NCBI GenBank assembly: GCA_003567495.1
Contig: PWZK01000160.1
Span: 1 to 6,729 of the forward strand
Direction of reading: 5' to 3'
From: Candidatus Brocadiaceae bacterium
GTDB taxonomy: Bacteria; Planctomycetota; Brocadiia; SM23-32
DNA length: 6,729 nucleotides
The notes under the pieces are model-generated. The model had not been told where the DNA came from and searched no databases. It saw nothing but the letters and a program-made list of their open reading frames with translations. The position numbers and the translations under genes were made by a program. The stretch's first letter is position 1. Every line of letters starts with the position of its first letter. This document shows, in pieces, positions 1-6,500 of this stretch.

Positions 1-984
1 CAGCTCCACCGCAATTTGCTCCCGGACATCTTCCAGACCCTCGCCAAGCGCCTCGTCAACCCTGCCCTCTGCGGCCTCAATGGCACTTAGATCGTCGCCT
101 GAAAGCCGGCCGATGGACTTTACAAGGGTTATCACTTTCTTCGCACCGCGCAGATCATCCGCGGCAACTTTTTCTTCCACAAAATTCACCACACTGCGAA
201 CATCTATCTCTCTCAACACCAGGCCGGAAGCAAACCTTCTTCCGATCTCGTCCAGAGAAAAAACCTCTATGCGATAGGGACTCCGTGCAAAAGCGCCGAG
301 AAGATCTGGCAGGTAATCAAGCTGCATGGTAAAATCGAGTTGGAAGGGCCAAATATAAAAAAGATCCTCTTCTTTATGGATCTCTCTTAACAGAACAATG
401 TCCCCCCTGTCTCCGGGGGAGCCTAATGAAAAGCTGTTGGCAACCGGCACCCGCGTAAAATCTTCGTTTAGCCGTATAATTACATCAAGAATGGCTTTTT
501 GAGCCTGGTATTCTTTCTCAATCTCAAACGCATCCTCCGGATCAATGTATTCCGGAACGCTCCTGGGTTCCAAAAATCCGGATGATACTTCGGGAACGCT
601 GTTGTGGAACCTCTTTCGAAGATCCTCAATGCGTTCGTCATACAAGCGCTTGAAAGCGTTGCGGAAGATGCTGTACGCCGCGGTGTCTTGATCAAAACGC
701 ACCTCCAGATCCGTGTCGGCATAATATTCGTAAAGCTCGGCGCGCATGACGGAGAGAAAACGCTGGAGCTCTTCCGCCCGCCTGTTAAGTCTGTCAATCG
801 AATCTTCGCCCCTTATATCATCCCGTGCAACCCTTTCAAGCTCGTGCGACCGGTCCTTGAAGGATTCAAAAGCCTCACGACTCTCCGCCCTGAGGGGCAA
901 CCACACAAAAAACAGGAGCAAGGCCCCGGAAACACCCGCCCCGGCTATCACTATCCAGAACTTGTTACGCCTTATAAAGCCCAT
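1..984 (-). CDS. Membrane-anchored coiled-coil protein of a pilus-like operon (PilO/Amuc_1100-like position), C-terminus beyond window
   Basis: The frame is open from ATG at 984 to the left edge, giving 328 residues without a stop, so the gene is partial at its 3' end. The start is supported by a strong AGGGGAGGAG ribosome binding site 3-12 bases upstream. A short basic N-terminus (MGFIRRNK) leads into one hydrophobic segment at about residues 9-31, a membrane anchor with most of the protein outside the cytoplasm. Residues about 32-115 are highly charged and probably helical or coiled coil. A more globular part follows, including LDFTMQLDYLPDLLGAF near residue 220. There is no motif I can assign with certainty. 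It follows a PilM-PilN-like gene by 47 bases on the same strand. Position, size and one-anchor-plus-coil layout match PilO, or the PVC Amuc_1100-type pilus protein. That identity is inferred from context and architecture, not from clear sequence similarity. The coding call is much firmer than the function. Confidence 0.75.
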   Translation of the reverse strand, partial: MGFIRRNKFWIVIAGAGVSGALLLFFVWLPLRAESREAFESFKDRSHELERVARDDIRGEDSIDRLNRRAEELQRFLSVMRAELYEYYADTDLEVRFDQDTAAYSIFRNAFKRLYDERIEDLRKRFHNSVPEVSSGFLEPRSVPEYIDPEDAFEIEKEYQAQKAILDVIIRLNEDFTRVPVANSFSLGSPGDRGDIVLLREIHKEEDLFYIWPFQLDFTMQLDYLPDLLGAFARSPYRIEVFSLDEIGRRFASGLVLREIDVRSVVNFVEEKVAADDLRGAKKVITLVKSIGRLSGDDLSAIEAAEGRVDEALGEGLEDVREQIAVEL

Positions 985-1031
985 TGCTCCTCCCCTTGCG
1001 GGCATATATTCAACTAACTACGTTCATTGCA

Positions 1032-2900
1032 TTACCGCCGCTCTTGCTCCTGCAAACCGGGCCCGTTTATGCCCGCCAGAATGCGGAAACGGATCACCTC
1101 CGGCTCTTCACCCTCGGGTAATGTTTCTATTCCAAGCTGAGCAATGTCATATGATTCGGGCTCAAGTTCGCCCACCAGGTAAACATCACGAAATACTTTT
1201 CTGTCTTCTTCATCGTTACGAAAAGTATGTTGTCGAAAATTCTCGATTAACTCGCTGTAGTAGCTCTCGGTTCTTTCTTCATCGTAAATCTCTATTACTT
1301 CATCGTGAAACTCTCTGCGGCTGTAATAAAAAACGGTTGACTCACAGGAAATCTCTGCGACAAGCACGGTATCTTTGCCCGTAACCGCGCCTGCCCCCGG
1401 GCCTGAAAAATCGCCCAGCCCGCCGACATCCGACCTCATGCGTCTTCCGTAGTCCGCCTCGGGCACCCAACGGAATTTTATGTCGCTTACAATCACGCCG
1501 GAGGGCATAGCCGCTCCCTCCTCAGGGAGTTCGGTTTCAGGCAAAACGCGATGGATTTCCGAGACAGCATGCAAAAAAACCTCCGGCCCGGCCCCGCGCT
1601 CCGTCATTTTGGCAAGTTCTCCCTCTAAACTTTGCACTTCATTTAAAGCCCTGGAATGTTCCCGCGACAGCTCTTCAACCTCTGAGACCACACCCGCTCC
1701 GAAATCCTGTTGTGCCACCACCCTTCGATTGTAGGAAAACTCACCCAGGATAAGCAGCACTATAACCGCCACGATGCCAACCGCCGCACCTGCCAGATAC
1801 GGCTTTTTGCGGCGCATTTCATTCTCAAACGAGAGCCCCTGCGGCACCATATTCACCCGTATCCGGCCTTCACCCGAGCACTGCACTATCAGGCCGAATA
1901 AAACGCAGCAACCGCCGATACCGGACCCGATAGAACGCCTGGCCTCTTTCGTAAGCGTCAGGTTATTCGTTCCCTTCAATATCCCGACCTTGTTCTGGAG
2001 TCCCTCGGAAATAACCCTGTCCATCCCCTTCATCCTGAACGTGTTGCCAAGACCGATGATTTTGCTGAATTCAACGTCTGGCTCAATACTTTTATAATAC
2101 CCGAGCGATCTCTGGATTTCGCTCAGAATATTACCAAGCGGCTTCGCCATAACCCTCATCAGCTGGGCAGCATGTCCGCTTTCGCCGGAGCGCTCCTTTA
2201 TACGCTCGGCCTCACGCCGCGAAACGCCGAAGTGCGATTGGATCCGTTCGGTTATCGCCTCCCCCCCCACCCGCAGCGATCTCAACCAGTATCCGGGCGG
2301 GTTTATCGCCAGAATGCCGGTAGATTTTTCTCCTATATCAATTGCCGCTACCGACTCGGAATCATACCCTTCAAAACATAAAAAGTTATAGATGGCAAGC
2401 GGAGCCTGCTGAATTATCCTCAAATTCTTCCGCCAGGGCTCAAAGAGCGTCATCAACTCATCAACCTTCTCGTTTTTGAGAGCAAAGAGCCCGACATTGA
2501 TCTCTTCCCAGGGCTCATGCCCCTCTTTGACAGGCTGATAGTCCCATACCACCTGGTCCATATCGAACGGTATTTGCTGCCTGGCCTCGTATTGTATTAT
2601 TTTGTCTATGCTGTCGGAAACCGGCGGCAGTTTAATAAACCGGCTGAAAACATCCGTGCCGCATACGGATAAGCATAAATCATCGGCAGGCTCCAGAGTG
2701 TATCGTTTGGAAAACTCTGCTACCGCACCCCTTAAACCCGACAGATCGCCCTCGGCCGCCTCATCCTCCACCTTCCCGACACCGTAACGTATCTCATCAT
2801 ACAGATCCACTGTGATCCCGCCGGCCTTCTCGCGCCGGCCGCGCGCAACTTTCAGGCTCCAGGAACCAATATCCAGTGCATATATATTTTTTGTCGCCAA
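1032..2900 (-). CDS. PilM-PilN-like fusion, type IV pilus-like inner-membrane platform protein
   Basis: The N-terminal half is an actin-like PilM ATPase fold. It has phosphate-1 loop ALDIGSWSLKV (residues 8-18), the PilM-typical EARQQIPF (about 105-112), a second nucleotide motif AAIDIGEKSTGILAI (185-199), RVGGEAIT (about 210-217), SEIQRSLGYYKS (about 260-271) and a final IIGLGNTFRMKGM helix start (281-293). After this comes RVNMVP (348-353), resembling the PilN cytoplasmic INLLP motif. A membrane segment (about 367-388), a likely coiled coil (395-434) and a C-terminal domain on the far side of the membrane to residue 622 follow. In standard systems PilN is separate and its N-terminal motif binds a groove in PilM; here both appear joined. 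No ATG is near the start. I chose TTG at 2900 because GGGGG lies six bases upstream and the product begins MATKNIYALDIG; TTG at 2906 or 2924 are alternatives. A G8 run interrupts the gene at 2261-2268. Confidence 0.85.
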   Translation of the reverse strand: MATKNIYALDIGSWSLKVARGRREKAGGITVDLYDEIRYGVGKVEDEAAEGDLSGLRGAVAEFSKRYTLEPADDLCLSVCGTDVFSRFIKLPPVSDSIDKIIQYEARQQIPFDMDQVVWDYQPVKEGHEPWEEINVGLFALKNEKVDELMTLFEPWRKNLRIIQQAPLAIYNFLCFEGYDSESVAAIDIGEKSTGILAINPPGYWLRSLRVGGEAITERIQSHFGVSRREAERIKERSGESGHAAQLMRVMAKPLGNILSEIQRSLGYYKSIEPDVEFSKIIGLGNTFRMKGMDRVISEGLQNKVGILKGTNNLTLTKEARRSIGSGIGGCCVLFGLIVQCSGEGRIRVNMVPQGLSFENEMRRKKPYLAGAAVGIVAVIVLLILGEFSYNRRVVAQQDFGAGVVSEVEELSREHSRALNEVQSLEGELAKMTERGAGPEVFLHAVSEIHRVLPETELPEEGAAMPSGVIVSDIKFRWVPEADYGRRMRSDVGGLGDFSGPGAGAVTGKDTVLVAEISCESTVFYYSRREFHDEVIEIYDEERTESYYSELIENFRQHTFRNDEEDRKVFRDVYLVGELEPESYDIAQLGIETLPEGEEPEVIRFRILAGINGPGLQEQERR

Positions 2901-2949
2901 ACCCAACCCCCGACACGTTAACAAAACTGTATATATTCAGTGAACCCCA

Positions 2950-2990
2950 GCCTGCCTTATGCAGGCAGACAGACGGACACGGACAGACAC
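2950..2990. repeat. Hairpin plus short 10-base tandem repeat in the pilus operon leader
   Basis: GCCTGC (2950-2955) and GCAGGC (2961-2966) form a perfect 6-bp stem around a five-base loop. Next to it, AGACGGACAC and GGACAGACAC (2971-2990) are adjacent 10-base units agreeing at eight of ten positions, and partial units extend either side. The structure lies in the predicted untranslated leader of the PilM-PilN-like gene. It lacks a T run, so it is not an obvious terminator. Confidence 0.5.
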
Positions 2991-3026
2991 GGATAAGGCT
3001 AAGGCGCATATTTCATGAACAACGAC

Positions 3027-3055
3027 ATTGTACACGCGTCCATATTAAATTGCAA
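3027..3055 (-). promoter_or_regulatory. Probable sigma-70-type promoter of the pilus-like operon
   Basis: Read on the minus strand, a -35-like TTGCAA (3050-3055) is followed after exactly 17 bases by TACAAT (3027-3032), which matches five of six bases of the -10 consensus. Transcription would begin near 3020 and leave a leader of about 120 bases before the TTG at 2900. The leader contains the hairpin and tandem repeat at 2950-2990. The call rests only on pattern and position. Confidence 0.45.
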
Positions 3056-3182
3056 GCAAATAGAAACCAGGCAAAACTCGCGACGGCCGGACCACACGCA
3101 AAAATAAAACCTGAAATTCAAAATCTCAAATCACAGATAATTTCGAAATTGTAACTTATTTGGAATTTGGTGCATTGGATTT

Positions 3183-4100
3183 TTAGTTCTCAAACACATT
3201 TATACACTTCGCAAGCGTCTGCGAAAAATTGCTTTCTCGCTCAACCCACACGTCAACCGGGAATTTCCTGAACCACCCTATCTGGTTTTTAGCAAGACGT
3301 CTGGTATTGCGGGCTATGAGTTTTATTGCCTCTTCAGCTCCCATCTTACCTTCAAGGCACGCAATAACCTCTTTATATCCCACAGCCTGCCGGGCCTGCG
3401 GGCCGAGCCTGTCCCGGATGGAACGCACCTCATCAAACAATCCGCGCTCTACCATAATCCGGACTCTTTCCTCAATGCGCTCATGAAGCTCCGCACGCGG
3501 CCAATGAAGTCCGAGTATCTTCGCTGCGATCCGCGGTGGCCCGGCAAAAGTTCCCTGCAGCCGGCTTATCGGTTTTCCCGTGGTTTCATATACCTCCAGA
3601 GCTCTTTCAATTCTCTTATAATCATTGACATTAATGCTCTGCGCCGCCTCGGAGTCAACTGCTTTCAAACGCCTGTGGAGCGCCTCAACGCCTTTTTCTT
3701 TCGACTCCCGGCGCAGTCGACGCCTTATCTGTGGCTGCGCACCGGGCCCGTCAAACATGCCCCACAGCAAAGCTTTGAGGTAAAACGGCGTTCCGCAAAC
3801 AAGCAGAGGCTTCTTGCCGCAGGCCTTTATTTTTTTTATCGCACTCAGCGCCATCTTACAAAACCTGGCGGCGTCAAAATGCTCCTGCGGCCCGACTATA
3901 TCGATCATATGGTGCGGCACCCGAAGCCTGTCCTCTTTCGAAACCTTGGCCGTGCCTATGTCCATACCCCTGTATACCTGCATGGAATCGACGGAGACTA
4001 TCTCCACCCCCCCCATATTTTCCGCCAGCTTCAGCGAAAGCCGCGTCTTGCCGGCAGCCGTGGGACCAAGCAATACCGGGACCGGGTCTTTTACCATCAT
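3183..4100 (-). CDS. miaA: tRNA dimethylallyltransferase MiaA
   Basis: MiaA transfers a dimethylallyl group from dimethylallyl diphosphate to N6 of adenosine 37 in tRNAs that read codons starting with U, which stabilises codon pairing. The 305-residue product has the P-loop GPTAAGKT (12-19) and VDSMQVYRGMDIGTAK with the catalytic Asp (about 37-52). PHHMID (62-67), CGTPFY with the conserved Thr (102-107), NDYKRIERALEV (159-170), AVGYKEV (239-245) and TRRLAKNQIGWFRK (266-279) follow in normal family order. Length is typical. The family usually has GGT where this protein has CGT. The frame stays open to a TTG at 4145, but ATG at 4100 has AGGGA nine bases upstream and places the P-loop at the usual distance, so I use it. 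An A8 run on the coding strand (3830-3837) is a minor slippage-prone site. It lies alone between repeat-bearing gaps. Confidence 0.95.
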   Translation of the reverse strand: MMVKDPVPVLLGPTAAGKTRLSLKLAENMGGVEIVSVDSMQVYRGMDIGTAKVSKEDRLRVPHHMIDIVGPQEHFDAARFCKMALSAIKKIKACGKKPLLVCGTPFYLKALLWGMFDGPGAQPQIRRRLRRESKEKGVEALHRRLKAVDSEAAQSINVNDYKRIERALEVYETTGKPISRLQGTFAGPPRIAAKILGLHWPRAELHERIEERVRIMVERGLFDEVRSIRDRLGPQARQAVGYKEVIACLEGKMGAEEAIKLIARNTRRLAKNQIGWFRKFPVDVWVERESNFSQTLAKCINVFEN

Positions 4101-4138
4101 ACAAAGCTTTCCCTGATTTGAAAACTCAACTTCTTTTA

Positions 4139-4249
4139 GCGCCAACGGTGCGGCATGCTAAAGCCTATGGCGAAGCGCAGGTCCAACAGACCGGAGCGTA
4201 GCCATAGGAAACCGATGCCCGAACGATTTAGCCCTGTAGGGGCAGCATA
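4139..4249 (-). repeat. Structured intergenic element, copy L (minus orientation)
   Basis: On the minus strand this begins with TATGCT, then a 13-nt hairpin GCCC-CTACA-GGGC (4243-4231). After 22 bases comes a 45-base core bounded by CCTATGGC and GCCATAGG (4208-4164) with an inner GGTC/GACC stem. Twelve bases later is a degenerate hairpin GCAC-CGTTG-GCGC (4151-4139) with one mismatch. Order and spacings match copy R, apart from three bases in the core and one in the first spacer. It carries no protein, so if mobile it is non-autonomous. The outer end reaches the upstream side of miaA. Confidence 0.75.
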
Positions 4250-4288
4250 ATCACCAATAGGCTCCCGGCGCGCCTTTTTTTCCACGGC

Positions 4289-4404
4289 TATGTCGTCCCT
4301 TCAGGACTCTTTTTTGCGCGCGTCACCTATCCTATGGCTTTGCTTCGACCCCATTCGGGGCCTGTGCTCCGCCATAGGCTATAACATATCGCGCTTTCAG
4401 CGCT
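4289..4404 (+). repeat. Structured intergenic element, copy R (plus orientation)
   Basis: This begins with TATGTC, then hairpin GTCC-CTTCA-GGAC (4295-4307). After 23 bases comes a 48-base core bounded by CCTATGGC and GCCATAGG (4331-4378) with an inner CCCC-ATTC-GGGG hairpin (4349-4360). Twelve bases later is hairpin GCGC-TTTCA-GCGC (4391-4403). The last 21 core bases match copy L at 18 positions, and the 14 bases after the core match at 10 without gaps. It faces away from copy L, whose start lies 39 bases to the left. Confidence 0.78.
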
Positions 4405-4425
4405 TGCTTCGGTCGTTCCTTCGTC

Positions 4426-4453
4426 ATTGGGTATTGGGTGTTGGATATTGGAT
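4426..4453 (+). repeat. Four-unit 7-base tandem repeat
   Basis: The units are ATTGGGT, ATTGGGT, GTTGGAT and ATTGGAT, followed by a decayed ATTTGTC (4454-4460). A period of seven keeps reading frame only every three units, so it does not look like protein-coding sequence. It sits between the structured element pair and the end of hslU. Such TTGGATATTGG-type sequence is familiar from intergenic repeats, though that is recollection and not shown here. Confidence 0.7.
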
Positions 4454-4522
4454 ATTTGTCTTTTTAGTAAATCTTTTTTTTGCACATATACAATTTGTTG
4501 TCGATGTTGCGACATTAAGCGC

Positions 4523-5908
4523 CTACAGTATATACTGCATCATATCCCTGTCGTCGGCGAGATCTTTCAGCCGCTTGTCAACATAATCGGCATCCACTTC
4601 AACATCGCCCATCTTCATGTCCGGCGCTGCAAAGCTTACATCTTCCAGGAGCTTTTCCATCACGGTCTGCAAGCGCCTTGCACCTATACTCTCCACGTCC
4701 CGGTTTATCCGGCTTGCAATGTCGGCCAGACGTTCAATCGCATTGCTTTTGAATTTCAGCTTCACTCCATCGGGCTCAAGCAAAGCCGTGTATTGTCTGG
4801 TAAGCGCATTGCGCGGTTCGACAAGTATACGCTTCAGGTCATCCTTCGTGAGCTGTGAGAGCTCCACTCTTATAGGAAATCTTCCCTGCAACTCGGGGAT
4901 CAGGTCGCTCGGCCTGGCCACCGAAAAAGCGCCCGAGGCTATAAAAAGAACATGGTCGGTCTGAACCATACCGTAACGCGTCGGCACCGAAGTCCCCTCC
5001 ACAATGGGCAGCAGATCGCGCTGAACACCCTGCCTGCTTACTCCGGGACCCTGGTTCTGCTGCTCCTTGCCGGCGACTTTATCGATCTCGTCTATGAAAA
5101 CGATGCCGCCCTCCTCGGTCCTCTTAACGGCCTCGGAATGCAGCCTTTCATTATCTATAAGATGTTCAACCTCTTGCTGTACGATCACCCTGCGCGCATT
5201 ACTCACGCTCATGCGCCTGGTCTCGGTATGTGAAGGCATCATCTGCTCGAAAAGCTCCTGCATATCGACGCCCATTTCTTCGCCACCGGCAACCATCCCC
5301 TGAACCACGGGCTTCTCTGTAATTTCGACATCGATGCTGCGGTCTTCAAGCTTGCCGTCCCGGAGCATCTGCCTGAGCCTCTGGCGCGCCCGTTCTTTCT
5401 GTCCCTGCTTATCCGAATGCGCGGAATCCGCCTCTTCCGACACCGGTTCCGGCTCATAAAGGCAGTCGAGAAGCCGTTCCTCGGCATTATCCCGAGCCTG
5501 CGGCAAGACCTCATCCGCCATCTCTTTCCTCACCAGATTAACCGCAACCTTAACCAGGTCACGCACCATGCTTTCGACATCGCGCCCGTGATATCCGACT
5601 TCGGTGTATTTAGAAGCTTCAACTTTTATAAAAGGAGCTCTTACCAGACCCGCCAGACGACGCGCTATCTCCGTCTTTCCGACACCGGTGGGGCCTATCA
5701 TTATGATGTTCTTGGGGAGTATTTCCCTGCACATCTCCGGCGAAGTCCGCAGCCTCCGCCACCGATTGCGCAGAGCAATGGCCACCGACCGCTTTGCTGC
5801 GTCCTGGCCGACAATATACCTGTCCAGCGCATCAACTATCCGGGCCGGCGTAAGGTCATCTTCCGTCAAAGTGTTACTACGTTTATCTTCTGATTGGAGT
5901 AAATGCAT
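4523..5908 (-). CDS. hslU: ATP-dependent protease ATPase subunit HslU (ClpY)
   Basis: HslU is the AAA+ hexamer that unfolds substrates and feeds them into the HslV chamber in the cytoplasm. The 461-residue product shows the N-terminal [31 protein letters not shown] block (from residue 19), Walker A GPTGVGKT (72-79), the pore loop GYHG (105-108), and an insertion (I) domain at about 112-245. Walker B IVFIDEID (269-276), ASGAF (324-328), [15 protein letters not shown] (336-350), the sensor-2 GARRL (409-413) and a C-terminal MMQYIL, the tail that docks into HslV, complete it. Length is normal. The usual pore motif is GYVG; His at residue 107 is uncommon. ATG at 5908 overlaps hslV by 43 bases and has only a weak GGCGG upstream. 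A TTG at 5869, overlapping the hslV stop as TTGA, would give a 448-residue protein starting like known HslU and is a real alternative. Confidence 0.96.
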   Translation of the reverse strand: MHLLQSEDKRSNTLTEDDLTPARIVDALDRYIVGQDAAKRSVAIALRNRWRRLRTSPEMCREILPKNIIMIGPTGVGKTEIARRLAGLVRAPFIKVEASKYTEVGYHGRDVESMVRDLVKVAVNLVRKEMADEVLPQARDNAEERLLDCLYEPEPVSEEADSAHSDKQGQKERARQRLRQMLRDGKLEDRSIDVEITEKPVVQGMVAGGEEMGVDMQELFEQMMPSHTETRRMSVSNARRVIVQQEVEHLIDNERLHSEAVKRTEEGGIVFIDEIDKVAGKEQQNQGPGVSRQGVQRDLLPIVEGTSVPTRYGMVQTDHVLFIASGAFSVARPSDLIPELQGRFPIRVELSQLTKDDLKRILVEPRNALTRQYTALLEPDGVKLKFKSNAIERLADIASRINRDVESIGARRLQTVMEKLLEDVSFAAPDMKMGDVEVDADYVDKRLKDLADDRDMMQYIL

Positions 5909-6417
5909 ATATCCGCCGCTATTAAAAGTGATTTTCTTACGATTTCTTCCGCATCAAGATGCGGTGCGTCGGCAATAAGCGCCCGGGCGGGCGCAGCCGC
6001 ATAACCACCTCCCGAGCCTATGGCCACCACGCCGTCGTCAGGCTCGATAACTTCGCCGCCACCGCTGATCAGCAACGTATTCTCTCTGTCGCAACATATC
6101 ATAAGACTCTCCAGAGGCCGCAGCATTTTATCGGTTCGCCACTCCTTAACAAGCTCGTGCGCACTGCGCAAAAGATTCCCCTGATATTCCTCAAGTTTGC
6201 CGCTGAAACGCTCCAGTAAAGTAAACGCATCACCGGCCGAACCGGCAAACCCGACAAGCACTTTCTCATGATATAAACGACGCAGCTTGTTGGCCCCGTG
6301 CTTCACCACGGTGTCCTGCATCGTAACCTGGCCGTCCCCGCCAATGGCCACATGCCCCGAATGCCTGACACACAAAACCGTGGTCGAACGCCACTCTTTG
6401 ACTTTATGCCCTTCCAT
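5866..6417 (-). CDS. hslV: ATP-dependent protease peptidase subunit HslV (ClpQ)
   Basis: HslV is the proteasome-related threonine peptidase that forms a double hexamer capped by HslU. The 183-residue product has STTVLCV with the catalytic Thr at residue 12, implying removal of an 11-residue propeptide, as in bacillus CodW and unlike E. coli, where only Met is removed. Further family features are GGDGQVT with the conserved Asp (28), Lys 44 at the position of E. coli Lys33, [12 protein letters not shown] (57-68), [13 protein letters not shown] (91-103), GSGGGYA (134-140) and ICIYSN near the end. The frame extends upstream to 6558, but I chose ATG at 6417 because GGGGA lies eight bases before it and the length matches the family; ATGs at 6426 and 6432 are possible. 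It is directly followed by and overlaps hslU. The upstream neighbour is a divergent transposase. Confidence 0.95.
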   Translation of the reverse strand: MEGHKVKEWRSTTVLCVRHSGHVAIGGDGQVTMQDTVVKHGANKLRRLYHEKVLVGFAGSAGDAFTLLERFSGKLEEYQGNLLRSAHELVKEWRTDKMLRPLESLMICCDRENTLLISGGGEVIEPDDGVVAIGSGGGYAAAPARALIADAPHLDAEEIVRKSLLIAADICIYSNQKINVVTL

Positions 6418-6433
6418 TTGCACCATCCCCATG

Positions 6434-6462
6434 ATAATAGCGTAATCTACTTCTAACCCCAA
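6434..6462 (-). promoter_or_regulatory. Weak candidate promoter for hslVU
   Basis: On the minus strand TTGGGG (6457-6462) precedes TATTAT (6434-6439) by 17 bases. The start point would be near 6427, leaving a leader of only about ten bases before the chosen hslV ATG, so the fit is imperfect. No heat-shock operator of the CIRCE type was seen. The promoter could lie farther right, inside the mobile element. Confidence 0.25.
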
Positions 6463-6500
6463 AGCAAGCGTGTAAAGGTATCTGAAAAAGCGTAAAATGG

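Larger units (their letters stand above)
2901..3182. other. Intergenic region between miaA and the pilus-like operon
   Basis: No convincing gene is present. Going right to left in the direction of transcription, it holds an AT-rich stretch (about 3105-3182), the promoter at 3027-3055, and a leader with a small hairpin and 10-base repeats. The AT-rich part includes a perfect 12-base palindrome AATTTCGAAATT at 3139-3150 and loosely periodic TTGGAATTTGG-like and TTCAAAATC-like words. This composition resembles the dispersed intergenic repeats of many environmental bacteria, but only one copy is visible. No hairpin followed by a T run was found that would end the miaA transcript. Confidence 0.6.
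4101..4522. other. Repeat-filled intergenic region between hslU and miaA
   Basis: There is no credible gene in these 422 bases; open frames here are short, lack family signatures and run through palindromes. The content is two oppositely oriented structured elements (4139-4249 and 4289-4404), a GGCGCGCC palindrome followed by T7 between them (4267-4281), a 7-base tandem repeat (4426-4453), a T8 run (4474-4481), and a weak 5-bp hairpin 9 bases past the hslU stop. Any promoter for miaA must lie in this region or upstream of hslV; I see no clear one. Confidence 0.7.

Noticed and set aside
480..797. 105-residue minus-strand open frame
   Set aside because: It is an alternate frame within the gene at 1-984, which has a better start, ribosome binding site and a continuous frame.
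746..1384. 212-residue plus-strand open frame
   Set aside because: It lies opposite the two minus-strand pilus genes, crosses their boundary, has low-complexity Ser/Arg/Leu composition and no recognisable motif.
2901..2924. PilM-PilN start at TTG 2924
   Set aside because: It adds eight residues (MLTCRGLG) unlike PilM N-termini, with no ribosome binding site; the GGGGG run fits TTG 2900 better.
3483..4121. 212-residue plus-strand open frame
   Set aside because: It is antisense to miaA, whose motifs are intact, and shows no family signature.
4101..4145. miaA start at TTG 4145
   Set aside because: The extension begins inside the terminal hairpin of the repeat element, and ATG 4100 has a good ribosome binding site.
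4267..4281. Plus-strand terminator at GGCGCGCC plus T7
   Set aside because: The self-complementary word has no room for a loop, and no plus-strand gene ends here.
4139..4404. CRISPR array
   Set aside because: There are only two copies, in opposite orientation, each internally palindromic and without regular spacers.
4499..4514. Terminator after hslU (TGTCG/CGACA hairpin)
   Set aside because: The stem is only five pairs and no T run follows on the minus strand.
4290..4586. 98-residue plus-strand open frame in the hslU-miaA gap
   Set aside because: It runs through the palindromic element and heptamer repeat and enters hslU antisense; the repeats explain it.
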